Shown in pieces: positions 23,238-35,200 of a DNA stretch of 54,005 nt. The notes below the pieces were generated by a model. The model did not search any database, was not told the origin of the DNA, and saw only the letters and a program-made list of their open reading frames with translations. The DNA is from Ichthyophonus hoferi (lineage: Eukaryota; Opisthokonta; Ichthyosporea; Ichthyophonida; Ichthyophonidae). Made by a program: the position numbers and the translations under genes. The stretch lies in contig NAOQ01000185.1 of assembly GCA_002751075.1 (NCBI GenBank), positions 55,114 through 109,118 of the forward strand. Direction: 5' to 3'. Numbering within the stretch: position 1 is the first letter of the stretch; each line of letters starts with the position of its first letter.

Positions 23238-25333
23238 CTATTTTATAAAAATGACAGCTAGGGTGACGGGTGAGAAAATTATGCCAAAAATTGCCATGGC
23301 AACACCACCATATCGCCTGCCCTTTTCTTTCCAGTCATCATTGATGGGTATAGGTAGGCCTGTGAGGGTATCTTGATATCTCGGACTAAACATTATATAA
23401 TAGCATACACCTGGAATAATAAACACCATGAGACTAGCCGCTGTAGCGCCAATGACTGAAAATACAATCCCCAGATCGGTTACGAAGAGAGACACAACAT
23501 ATGACCCAACTAGAACGAATACAGTAGTAGTCCAGTATAGAATTATTGCTTTCTTCTTCTCCGCCTCTTGTAAGTCAGTTAGGTTAACTGGGATGCTTTC
23601 CTTCGCGCGATTGAGTTGCGATGTACGGAGTCTCCTTCTATTCTCAATATAGGTTTGAGTACGTTCAATAAAGTGGATAGCTGCTGATCGACAAGCATGT
23701 CCTAATAGAGGATAGGTGACAGAAACAGAAAAACTAACCCCTATGCGGCCAACGGTAACGGGAATAGTTGCCGGATAATTCAACAATATATCACTGTTTG
23801 TATTTGATCCATAAGCCAAATAGCCAAATATGCCAAACAATGTAACGATAAAGAAAACGGCTGCCATGGCTGGGCATATGATCCAATTCATACTGCGTAC
23901 AGACGGAATCTTACGTTCATTATAAATAATGAAGATGTTGGTGTGGCCAGCAAATGCAAACACGCAGATGGGAAGGGCTTGGAGGATAGGAAGCCAGTCG
24001 TGACTTACCATCATGATATCACCCTGTGTAAGAAATGAAATATCGTTATTAATATTTGACGTAGTAGCAGCGTAACCGTGTATAGTGCAACATGGGGCCA
24101 TTTAGTGACTCGTGTTGCGTATCATTATATATTAAGGGATAGGTAGTCTTTGTATTCTCACAAATACGTGCACATACTTACAATATGTTAAAAGTGTAAT
24201 TTAATAGATAATATGTAATGAAGAATAGTATCCGGATATGTACTAAATGTATTACCCCCATATAAAAATACACATATATACCATCAAAGAAAACGCCAAA
24301 AAAAAAACATTTGTAGTAATAGAGGCATTGAGTTTACCTTTACGTGGCAGGCGGCCATGTTACCAGCGTATGCAGCGCATGTGTCAAGGGCTGGAATAGG
24401 ATTGAATATGAACGCGAAGGCCAACGCCAAGAAATATGTTAAGAAGATGATAGATGCCGCCGACGTGTATGCCAATTTCTCGATGTTTTTCATACAGGTA
24501 AGGGGAACGGCAAAAAACACAAAGGAAATCGAGGACCATACTCTTCTGTCTAGAACGGGACTATTGGCTGGTAAAGTGAATATTTGATTCAGAGCTTCTG
24601 GCATGAGACCACCGACCACGATTAAATAAGATATCATGCATCCAAAGCAGAAGACAAACACCGCCAGGTCACTTACAAGGGCAAGTGGTGGACACACTTG
24701 AGTGCATAATTGTCCGAACGAGGTTTGTTTAGAGTGCATATGATGGGCGCATTTGGCCAATAGGTGCATTCCGAACATAGTGACAAATACAAAAATGAGG
24801 AGACAAAGTCCAGCAAGAAGCCATCCCATCAATGAAAATGCATACGGAACAGAAAGAATTCCAGCTCCAATGCAGCCATTGGTCAGGTTGCAGATAGCAC
24901 TAAATAGGCTGTCACCTTCTACTGATTTTTCGGGGCCCGACTACAGAGGCAGGCAGTATTTGGTCAGCTGGGTAGTATGTACTATATATTATATACCATT
25001 CAATTATTTAGCCAAGCATGTTAACTGAGTTACAGGGAGGCTATTTGGTTACACGAAAGCATGTATATAGATATAGTGTATGCATTAGTTACGCATAACC
25101 AAAATGATGTGAATACTAGACTATAGGGTGGAAAGTGTACATACCACGTCAGGATCAAATCCCCTTTCCGGGTCCTTGGATATATCATGACCACCTTGAA
25201 AGCCTAGCGATCCTAGGGCGACATCTTTAAATTTGGATTTGGTTGGCATTAAGGTTATCTCCTTAGCATCTGCATGACTATTCACTGTATCATCGTTGCA
25301 TGCAATTATATCTGGCTCACTTGAGGGCGCCAT
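23238..25333 (-). CDS. Amino acid transporter, AAAP/SLC38-like, three exons
   Basis: Exons on the minus strand are 25333-25145, 24940-24338 and 24023-23238; both introns are phase 0 with GTATGT/CTGTAG and GTAAAC/TTACACAG borders. The 525-residue product has the layout of the amino acid/auxin permease family: a polar cytosolic N-terminus (residues 1-70), then Leu-Phe-Ser-Ala-Ile-Cys-Asn-Leu-Thr-Asn-Gly-Cys-Ile-Gly-Ala-Gly-Ile-Leu-Ser, the family's first transmembrane segment, followed by about ten further hydrophobic helices. Exon 3 opens on Leu-Gln-Ala-Leu-Pro-Ile-Cys-Val-Phe-Ala-Phe-Ala-Gly-His, matching the SLC38 Phe-Ala-Phe-x-x-His signature. A charged loop at about residues 405-435 (Arg/Lys/Glu-rich) separates two helices. 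Length and topology fit proton- or sodium-coupled neutral amino acid carriers of plasma or lysosomal membranes; the substrate cannot be read from sequence. The start is the first ATG after upstream stops. Confidence 0.92.
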
Positions 25334-25870
25334 CTTGATTGTTAAAACAAACTAAAAAGTAAGAACCGCAAAAATGAAAAATAAAGCTATCTACTCTAAA
25401 ATATAACGGTATACTTGTCAATGACACTAACATATAAGCAAGTAAATCAAAGGCAAAAAGCGCAGTTAATATCTTGATTACATCTACAGGCAAAAAGCCA
25501 GCGATGCGTATGCTAACATACGAACATTTATTATCTGATTCATAATAAATCGCCAAGGGTCCTTTATAGCATATCCAAATGGTTTGTTCAATTCACAGGA
25601 TAAGAACTTTATTGCTATTGCTGCACAGCTCCTAAATTGTAACCAATGCGAAGCTCCATTTGATTATTTTAAAAGTGGTAAAATGGTGATTGGTTAGTTG
25701 CAAGATCTAAATAATGCTACTCCTTTACCCAATCCAATATTTGTTATAAAGCACATGCCCGTTTTTTTTTCACTAAGTAGTGGAAATTAATTGCAGGAGT
25801 GTTGAATTTTAGAATCGGTCTTATATACATTTCCCGCCTTCTGAGTTGTGGCTTGCAATTTATATATATA
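25334..25870 (-). promoter_or_regulatory. Probable promoter of the amino acid transporter gene
   Basis: Directly upstream of the transporter start are CCAAT boxes at 25643-25647 and near 25729-25738, and a TTTCCCGCC string (25830-25838) resembling an E2F site. A 79-codon minus-strand frame (25556-25317) overlapping the start looks like chance. The role is inferred from position and motifs. Confidence 0.3.
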
Positions 25871-26577
25871 TAGTTGACAATTATTGCACGAATATATTAA
25901 GTAGAGTGCCAACAAACAAATAGTGGGTATGAGTCACGATGCTGTAGAAACTACAAAGATACTATATAATCATTTCTGTCATGCTAAAGTCGCTAGTTAC
26001 AATACTTACATACAGCTACTTTATTATTATTATTATTATTTGTAATAAAAATATTATATTGTACTCTTTATCACTGATGAAAAACTTGATCCCTCTTTTT
26101 TTTTTTCTCGTAAAAATATTGTATGGACTTTTCTAATGCAGTTTTCAAATAGAGCATTAAAGAATCTGAAAGGCTAAAGAAAAGCCTTGGCTTTATTGGT
26201 TAGTGCTCTTTCCACGTGCACGAGTAACAGCATGCCGAGTGGATTTTACAACATAAAATACCGTAATTTTGTAGGAGTTAATGGGAATATGTTTAATGTT
26301 TATACATTCTGGTCACATAGTCAAGGATAAATATAAATCAGCCACCCCTAAGGCCACTGATTGTGGAATAGAATTAATATTAACGAGATTAAAATCATTA
26401 ATTATTATACAAAAAATATTGAGTACGGACAAGACTGGGTGCTAAAAGATTGAATTAATTGTGTACCATCTTTCATATACTCTTACAATATATTATATCC
26501 TCTATTACTAGCCTTTTTTCCGTTTATTTTGTCTAATGATTGTTAGCCGTTTGATATTTTAAATAAACCCATATTGT

Positions 26578-26775
26578 GGTGAGACTGAATTCAGATTAAA
26601 CTGCATACCTAAATAATAATGGTATGCAAGAATTAATCGCAATCTGAATCATTACTACGCAAGTTTGATAGACAATTTATACTACTTGATTAATAGCATA
26701 TCATAATTCAATAAAGTATGCTATATTCTATATATATAAAAACAAGGAACCATTGTAATAGATTATGATGTTCCA
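26578..26775 (-). repeat. Dispersed repeat family 1, partial copy
   Basis: Hairpin-end half of the family, ending GGAACCATTGTAATAGATTA followed by TGATGTTCCAAC. It shares AATCTGAATCATTACTACGC with the copies at 6865-7062 and 49525-49850. Coding-like sequence abuts the hairpin end. Confidence 0.7.
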
Positions 26776-26791
26776 ACAAATACTAGGGTTT

Positions 26792-26925
26792 CTGTCTGCG
26801 AAAGGAGCAACACGTGATTTTTCAGTTGGACCAAATAACAGGCATTCGTTTTCTATTTCGACTCTCTTCTGGCAACCATAAACTGAAATGCCAGATGAAT
26901 GGGGGTAGTTATGACTTTACAGGCT
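26792..26925 (-). pseudogene. Exon-like coding fragment next to a repeat copy
   Basis: The minus strand is open for about 45 codons with an ordinary residue mix (Gly-Cys-Gln-Lys-Arg-Val-Glu-Ile-Glu-Asn-Glu-Cys, then Gly-Pro-Thr-Glu-Lys-Ser-Arg). It is preceded by an acceptor-like CTGGCATTTCAG. It ends at the family 1 copy. It may belong with the coding-like pieces at 27394-27640 and 28640-28820 on the same strand. I do not recognise the protein. Confidence 0.3.
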
Positions 26926-27393
26926 CAAATAGATAATATATATTATTAGCAACATCCACAATGCGTACCCTACCTATGCAGAAAAAACTTTCCGAGAGAT
27001 CCGACCCTTATCCGAGGTCAACAGGAATATGTATATTAATTATATTGATATATCACATTGAAAATCTATTCTCTGAGTTTTATAAAATACATAAATACAT
27101 TCAAAATCTTTCTGAGCAATATCATCTACACAGAAATGAAATAAACATTTCTTAATCTACTGAAATATAATATAAAGGCTCTCAAATATAGCTACTTATG
27201 CACCACAAGCAAAGGAGCTATAGTTATAGTTATGCTATACTAATGTTGGGTTCTGAGGTATTTTTATATATAAAATGCTGTATCTAGAAAGTATACAACG
27301 GGTTTTTCTTGAAAACGGATTGGAAAATTTTGATTCTGTATTGCCACTAAATAAAGACTAGAGTTTTTACCCTAACCTCTCTGCTTGCAATAG

Positions 27394-27640
27394 TCAGCTC
27401 CCACCCTGAACATGGGTGGGTTCACTATTATTGTCAAAGCTGGCGTTACTGGAAGATATTTCTTCAAAGCTTGTCATTGACATGAAACTATGAGATGAAA
27501 TTGAGCCGAGACTGTAGTCTAGTTATGGTAGACTCTCTAGCTCCTTGCAAGTAGAAAACTTGTACTGCAAGTCTTTTCTAGATGGATCTTCCGAGTCTGA
27601 GGGAAAGGTGTCCTTTACCTTCTTGGCTTCAATTGTAGAC
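27394..27640 (-). pseudogene. Interrupted acidic, Ser-rich coding stretch
   Basis: About 80 codons in one minus-strand frame read as protein: a Lys-rich start, Phe-Pro-Ser-Asp-Ser-Glu-Asp-Pro-Ser, a Cys-Lys-Glu-Leu-Glu block, then a Ser-rich acidic tail. The frame is interrupted, so it looks like a relic of a host gene or mobile element. A short inverted repeat (CCCACC...GGTGGG) lies near its 3' end at about 27402-27421. Confidence 0.35.
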
Positions 27641-28237
27641 CATAGAATGGAAATCTGGGTTTTTATATACTTTCTCTTCTTGTAAATATTCTTCTGTGTA
27701 TTTTTATTATAATTAAGAATTGACATCAGTTGCAAAGTTAACCATATTTTGTTAAACACATTTATTTACACGAGATTTGAGTGGTCCTTGACCAAGATAT
27801 ACACTCTCATTATATAGTTTCTGGTAGACAACTGACCCGCTAATCGTACCTTTGTCTTGGTGCTCAGTTAAAAAGATTAAAAACAAAACAACAGGTTAGA
27901 GTTAAGATTTAAGTCCCATCATATGCGGAAACCCCAAAGTACATGTTAACAAACACAAATACTACAATGTTACCTAGTATCATGTATATCACATGATAAC
28001 AAGTCTCGACTAATAGCATAACCATTCTAACCATTACGCCAATCCGATGATATTTGGATTTGCCTTCAGAACGCATTATTATTGGATTCCTTTAGAGTAA
28101 CTTATTAGCAAGGTAGAGATTATAACAATACAGATTATTATCTATTATTATTATATGCAACCAAGTTAAACTTTGGTAGTACTAACTTAATACACTATTG
28201 CAATAATAGTTGTTACAAAATCATTATCTCTGAATGA

Positions 28238-28500
28238 GCACACGGTTCAAAATTGATTTTGTCGATACATGATGCATACAAGCACTTAAATAATTAGTGG
28301 GTCGGCTAATGAGCCATTCAGGTAGAGAAACAGTAGCACAATCTTACCGAGATAAAATCAGACATTCCTAGTGGGTCTCTGTTATCTTTCATGTATTAGT
28401 CAATAAGAATATTTATGATTGCTTCCCCATTTAGATTATTGAACACCACGATGCGGGAGTTAACCAAAAAAACAAAATCCGCTCTAAAACAAAGTATTAA
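28238..28500 (+). repeat. Dispersed repeat family 2, copy 1
   Basis: Matches 43707-43935 and 45853-46080 along most of its length. Shared blocks include CAAGCACTTA, GACATTCCTAGTGGGTCTCT, TGTATTAGYCAA and AAACAAAGTAT. Divergence among copies is high, so the insertions are old. Confidence 0.65.
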
Positions 28501-28639
28501 AGAAAACAGCAATTATTAATAAAGGTCTGGCCTCTCACACATATGCGGCCACCGGTCCACCCGGGTATACGCGGCAAACCCGCATGCCAGTGTATATGTA
28601 CACTACTGGTACAGGCAAATACGAATATATCGGAATCTG

Positions 28640-28820
28640 TTGAACTCACCGATTCACTATCACTATCATTATTCACAGTCATAGACTGTCTACCAACGTT
28701 ATCGTCGAAACTCGCGTATAATTCCTTTAAAAGGTTTATGCAAAGTTCTTCCTCGCTTTCAGAGGAGTACCTAATTCTTGTTTTCCTTTTTCCACCTACT
28801 GATCTAATCTTGTTTGTCAT
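28640..28820 (-). other. Unrecognised basic-acidic open frame, possible exon
   Basis: The minus-strand frame starting at 28820 begins with a basic segment (Lys-Arg-Lys-Thr-Arg), preceded in frame by Lys-Arg-Lys-Arg. It continues Ser-Glu-Ser-Glu-Glu-Glu and then Asp-Ser-Asp-Ser-Glu-Ser, followed by a perfect donor-like GTGAGT. Basic plus acidic Ser-rich N-termini are common in nuclear proteins and in some transposases. The opposite strand is also open (28543-28980), so the coding strand is not certain. The unusually G+C-rich 28540-28600 lies just beyond it. Confidence 0.3.
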
Positions 28821-31504
28821 AGGAATGGCCCTCTTCCTTTTACACCCGGTAACGTTGGGAGTTGGTGTCTATCTCCTCAAAACTACCATAACTACTTTCT
28901 ACAAACGACACAGAGAGACTAAATTTTTGACACGGAATTTTTATTGTAATAGCCTATATAGCCGAAAGCATTCAGGCTAAGGCTATGCATACTGGTTATA
29001 TATTTGTTAGCCCAGGCCAATACCAGTTGAGCTTGTGATACACACCAGATATATATATATATATCCCAGATTAGGGGTTCTACCAAATTGTGTTTTTTGC
29101 AACATATTTTCTAATAATTATTCAAAGAATCATTTTGCTGCAATGCATCTTGTTTGTATCATGCATCATTACGTATGGTTAAACCAATGGCCAATACTAA
29201 CTAATAACCACGGTGAATTTTTGTGCTAGTTTCCCTTTGCAATGTAGACCTAATTAAATGAAATTAGTGAACCATGTTATTAAATAATTGTCATTAATTA
29301 GTCTCTAACTCTTATAAACCGATTGACACCTCATTGTAAACGCTATTGAATGTTTAGAGCTACAATGCAAAACGAACAATAAACATTGTGATCCTGTACA
29401 AGACATTATAAAGTATTCAGCCTAATACTTGTAGCAGTTGAAATAGTTTGGCCGAATACGCTCGTCACAAACGAAAAATTGCATTCATTTAATATTTGTT
29501 AAACAATATCATAATTCATACATATATAGTCTTATTATACAACACTCAATTGGCAACCCCAAAGCCTGTGGACAATCGCTAGAACTAGTACAGATTGCTA
29601 TAATAGTTTTATAAGTTTTTATTACATAGTACATCTAAACCTAGATACTTGATTGGCTTTGTTGAATTTACAAACATAGCTAGTCAAATTTGAATATTAT
29701 CAATAGTTAGTTCACAACTGTTACCCATACATCAAACAACCCATAACCAGGTCACCCCTCTTAGTATAAAACTATGCTAGCTGGGCTAGTATTAATCATG
29801 GTCTAATTATGATATATAATTGATTGGCAATATGACCCAGTCACCATCACAATACAGTTACTATATGGCCCACAGGCATCACTGTGAAGCAGCAATTTTT
29901 CTAGAACAATCCAATTTAATTAACATATCTATGGATCTATTCAATACATGAACACTTGGTGTACTAGGGACCCAGCACCAAGGACACGTGCATTTCAACA
30001 TTAATTCTAGATTAACCCATCTGAGCTCAGTCTCTTTGTCCATTTACTGAGACAGCAACAAGAGACTATAAAATAACTTACATATTTCCGAGACCCCCAA
30101 GAGTTATGGGTCTGAAATACCCTTTAATTAAGTATTTCCTCCATTATAATTGGATAAAGGCCACAAGGAAAGAACCTGTCTCTACTTATTCTCAACATAA
30201 GAGCATTATTTAGAACATAACATAAGCACTAGTACTATTATGAAGTACTGTGTTACAAATAATTATTGTCCCTTATCAATTTAAGATAAGATACTGTAAT
30301 TAGACCTCAGGTCAAGTTACTTCCAAGTGTTGGAAGGTATCTAGTGTTAGTTACTACAAAAATGGATTAATTGAAAGCTATTTTAAGTGCGGCATCATAC
30401 TAATGAACTAATTAGCAACTTAATGTAAAATACACATAAATGACAATTTTGTTAGACTCATAGCTTTAGTGATATAGTGCTATGTACCACTTATAGACTT
30501 AATACATACCAACACACACGCTAGCTATATAAAACAACAGCTACTTAGGTTGAAATCAGCAAAGGTTACTATACACTACTTCATATATCACTACCTACCA
30601 TTCATAACATGGAATTTGCCTTAAACCAGCACGAAATGATATCTTCACTTAAAAATCCCATAGACAAACAGCATTATAATGCCAATTGGAATAGTGTTTA
30701 GCAGATTTCAATATGAAAAAATGGGAATCTTGATACGAACTCTATCTCATAGTCAATGTCGGTTTTTTCGAGGTCAAACAACTCAATACTTGTGGAACGC
30801 TCACAGGTTAATTACACTTAGCTATATGGGATAATAAAAAATAATACAATACAATATATAATATAACATAACATATAAAATACTACAATATAATATAATA
30901 TAATATAATCGTGACTACTAATTGTAAATGGAAAAATTAAGAGATTGTATTATAATATTTAGTTTTCATTCGTTTGCATAAACACAATAAAACAAGATTT
31001 ACCCAATAGTAGTGTGGTAAATCGCTTGTAACACATTCCTAAATTATCCTATATGCCATACCAATTGAAATTTACTGTAACAACAAAAAATATTATTTTA
31101 CACTATTTTCTGTAATTGTTTAACACAATATTACCACATCAAAATTGATTTTATTCAGTTTATCTTCATTCATTTGTCAATAAAGATATGATTAAATATT
31201 TATTTTTGTAAACATAAACATTGTAATGAAGTTGTATGAAAAATAGTAATTCCGCACGCTATTGCAAAATATTTTTGCTTAACATATTTGGCTAAATCAA
31301 TCAATGACTAATATCGAATAGGAATTCTGAATAAAAGACGGTACAATAGATGATAAAATATGTACCAATCAAACAAATATTGATCAGTACAAAACGCGGG
31401 ATAATAAAAAATAATGCGTGACAGATACCACGACATACTAGATGTACAAACATAAACATTATTCGATTAGTGTTATAGGAAAAATCATTTATTTTAGGTG
31501 AAAT

Positions 31505-31575
31505 ATGTTGAAACATATGCAATCCGTTACAACAACTCCTTGTTTATTTATATTATAATTGAAATAAGGATCGTG
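31505..31575 (+). repeat. Dispersed repeat family 1, truncated end
   Basis: Only the hairpin end is present: TTGAAACATATGCAATCCGT followed by TACAACAACTCC and an AT-rich stretch matching the copy at 43074. Similarity stops after about 60 bp. Confidence 0.55.
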
Positions 31576-32221
31576 TAAGTGTTAAAAAGATGCCATAAAA
31601 ATGTTATTATTTTTGAATATGTATTGCTTGTTATTATCCTTTTATTATTATTTAATATATATCTACTCTATATACACCCGCATACAAACAGACATACCTA
31701 CCTACCTACCTACCTACCTACCCACCTAACTATAAAACTTAATTCCATCTGAGAAATATGTGTAGTTTAGGGTGTATAATTTAAACAAAGCTGAGTATTT
31801 TTCAAGGTAATTCACCTGCATTAAAGGATTAGAGGGTTTTTTTCCCGATTTATATTTCTACTGCGGCGGAATGGATGACAAAACGTAGAATAGGAAGGGC
31901 AAGGGTTTACAAACATGGAGGGTTAGATGGGATGTAACTAAATAGGTGAATAGTAAGTAGGAATGATATGATTAATTAATATTAGTAAATAAGCAATATT
32001 ATAATATATTATAATATAATATAATTTTTATAAATTCTCTCCCATGTAGTGTACTGTAATTTTCACTATTACTATTAAATTATTGTCCGTTTAACTATCT
32101 AAAATTATAAATATTTACAATTAACTAATCAAGTATACGCATTAATCTTATTAGTATTTAATATTAATGTTCAGGTGTTCGCATGACCTGTGACGAATAA
32201 CGCAACAGCAACAGCAACATC

Positions 32222-35200
32222 ATGACTAACGATCTCAGCCATTACCTAATGGAACACAATGAATATAAATCACACAGAACATCACTGATGTATGAACCAA
32301 TGGATAGGTAAGTTAGCCAACTAGGTTTTAGATTGCCTAGAATACATTCTTAGATTAGGGTTTGGGCATTGGTTTTGTGTGTGGAGCAGCGATTCTTGGA
32401 TGCCAAATAAGGCTAAAAAAGGAGCCTACGCAAGGGATAAAAAGTTGGCTATTTTGCATTGCTAACCGCTTATATCTTTTCATTAAACCCGTATCTTGAA
32501 ATTTTTAGAAAATTACTTGTAAAACATTGTGGTCTTGGTAATTTTAGTAAAACTTATGAGGTCTCACTAGGGTGCGAATTTGCTTTTTAGACTATATTGA
32601 TTTATTTAGTAAGGTGCTTGTGTAATGATTAGCTCTGTTTCACATGGTGAGAATAATCGTGAGCTTTATGGGTGGTCTGTTGCTTTATTATGGGGTAACT
32701 AAATGGTCTAGGAGATAACCATATATATAGTGTAATACATGTATGGTGTGGTATATGTATTGCATAATATAGGTATATTGATATATGTTTAAGTAATATA
32801 TTTGGGAATGCACATCTTGGAATACATACCCTTACATATAGGAATATATACGCACAATTCCTTGATATATATATACTTAACCTTTCTTCTATATAAATGT
32901 GTCTCTCTATACGGACCTTCAGTCAACCAAATGTAATATCCAAGAGTGTGAATTAGTGTAAATATAACCATATATAGTATGGCCATCTATGATGTGATAG
33001 ATGAGCTATTATTAGCAATTATTTGCATAACCCAATTATACTGCTTACTACTCTTTCCATATTTAGCCTTATAGTACTAACCAACCAACAGATGTCAGCT
33101 TAATTATGATTGATTATAAAATTTTATTTTCAGAATTTTATTTTTTGACCTAATGGTATGTTATGTACTTTTTTATTCATCCAGTGGTTTTTGCGATAAA
33201 ATGAACATAAATAAAACATACCTTTTCATACTTAATTGGATCTAATTTATAACCTTACTTAGACATAAAAAAATAAGCCAACCCCAATGCTTGCATCAAA
33301 GCCTGGGAATATACATATGTATGTGTTCATTGGTCATTGGTTCCTATAAGTAGATATAAACAAACCTAAAAATATGTTGATTAGTTACAACTCACGCCCA
33401 TTTTTCCTCATGTTTATTATTTCTATATGACCCAATATAATGGTGGTATTATAATAATTAAAATTGAAATCTCGATCAATCATCATTACAACTACAACAG
33501 AGATCCACACCTATTGGAGCATAATCGTGATAAGCGTGATGCTAAACGAGTAGCAGATCGCTATGATGGGCGAATCCGAGAGCACCATCAATTGTATGAT
33601 TCCATTGATCACAATCACGATCGTGATTGGGAGTTAGCGGAATGGGAAAGAAAGAAGAGAAAGGTGGAGGTGGCTTATAGTGTAGATAGGAAGGATGGGG
33701 AGAGGGAGAGGATAGAGAGAGAGGGGGGAAGGGAAGAAGGAAGGGATAGGGAGAGGGAGAGGGAGAGGGGAGGAGGGAGAGAGAGGGAGAGAGAAAGGGG
33801 AAGGGAAAGAGAGAGAGAGAGGGAAAGGGGTCTAATAGATGATTGGAAGAGATATAGATTGACAGACATACCTAGAGATAGAGAAAGGGATCGATCAAGG
33901 GGAAGAGATAGTGTGATCGATGGCCCTCGGGCCATGGGTACCTGTAGGGCCGGGTCGACCCGCCACTACAATTACCATGTAGATGAATATGAATATAGGT
34001 GAGATGAGATGATAATTAGTAATATTAGTAATGTGTATGTAATGTGGGAGGAGATAGGGGGATATATATACCTACATTTTATACTATATGCTTTTAGATG
34101 TATATATATATATTGGACATGTGGTGTGATAGGATGTTGAGAAATGGTTGGGTAGTGTGGAGAGGGGGTGGGGGAGGGTCTCTTGAGGTAGTGCGGTTTA
34201 CGTATGTATCTGAATATGCTGTTACATTGCATATTGTATGGTCGTATAGTATTCCATACTGTATTTTGTTATAATATGTTATTATTCATATTATATTGCA
34301 AGACATGATATGATATAAAGCTATATTTTATTTACCTACATTATCTTTTATTATATTCTCTTATACTATACTGTATTACATTTTCTTATAGTCTGTCATA
34401 TTATATTTTATTATACTCTATTATATTACGTTCTATTATACTCTATTATGTTATGCTATAGTATATTGTATTATGCATATGTGTGTAGGAGAGGTGATAG
34501 GAGTAATGGGGGCGCTATAGCCATTCCCTCTGGAGTTACTATATGTATACCTCTATACATATACCTGGGTGTAGGCATGGATGCTTTCTTGACCAATTAT
34601 TACTATATTCTATTGCATTATTATGATCAAGATATGGGGTTATGTACTGTAAGATATATGTATTGCGAGGTTAGATTGTTGGCTAGTTAGAGAGAGAAAG
34701 AGAGGCGAGAGGAGGGAGGGAGGGTTGCTGTTATAAACAAGAAAAACTATAGGGATTTAGCATATTAAATGTGATACGTGATTGGAGGTTATTATATTAT
34801 CCATGAAAAGTAAGCAATTGGGGCTTATAATACCTGATCTAGCACATCATATATAATTGATATTTTTAAAATAATAAAAACGATAAATGACGGGTGACTC
34901 AAAGAGGATAGATGATAAGGGAGTGTAATTTTAAAGTTGATATGAGAGGCAGATCGACGCTAACAAACGGCGCCTACAGCCAATCAGTTGATACCAAGAG
35001 AGAAAGAGAAAGACAGCCCCTAGATTATAATGGCAATCGGCCAAATGATTTGTCAGTATATAGGTCGCCCTGTGACAGTGAATATTCACGCTATACTAGT
35101 GGTACAATTCCCATTCATAGTTTACATATAGGCCCCGATCCTCTTAGTCATAGTAGATCCTCCAATCATAACCATCGATCGCATGTTGATCGGGGTCATA

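Larger units (their letters stand above)
25871..32221. other. Long spacer: repeats and decayed coding pieces
   Basis: No intact host gene is supported in this stretch. It holds a family 1 copy (26578-26775), coding-like minus-strand pieces (26792-28820, listed separately), a family 2 copy (28238-28500), blocks shared with 14.8-16.6 kb (29240-29460 and 29752-29885), pentanucleotide runs (30838-30910 and 31990-32025), a truncated family 1 end (31505-31575) and an ACCT tetranucleotide run (about 31690-31725). A 64-codon frame at 26961-27155 (plus) and a hydrophobic 70-codon frame at 31301-31522 (minus) remain unexplained. Confidence 0.5.

Noticed and set aside
23428-25028. Plus-strand frames of 74 to 91 codons
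   Set aside because: They are antisense shadows of the amino acid transporter exons.
26578-26810. Helitron 3' end (hairpin then CTAG) in the family 1 repeat
   Set aside because: One copy shows CTAG about 11 bases after the hairpin, but the other copies do not, so the pattern is not conserved.
27394-27640. Reassigned stop codon (alternative genetic code) to explain an interrupted frame
   Set aside because: The well-supported genes here end in TAA, TAG and TGA at expected family lengths, so the standard code holds and decay is simpler.
33675-33935. Ser-Leu-rich minus-strand frame of 86 codons
   Set aside because: It is antisense to the Arg-Glu-coding purine tract of the NCOA5-like gene, and the frame follows from the repeat.
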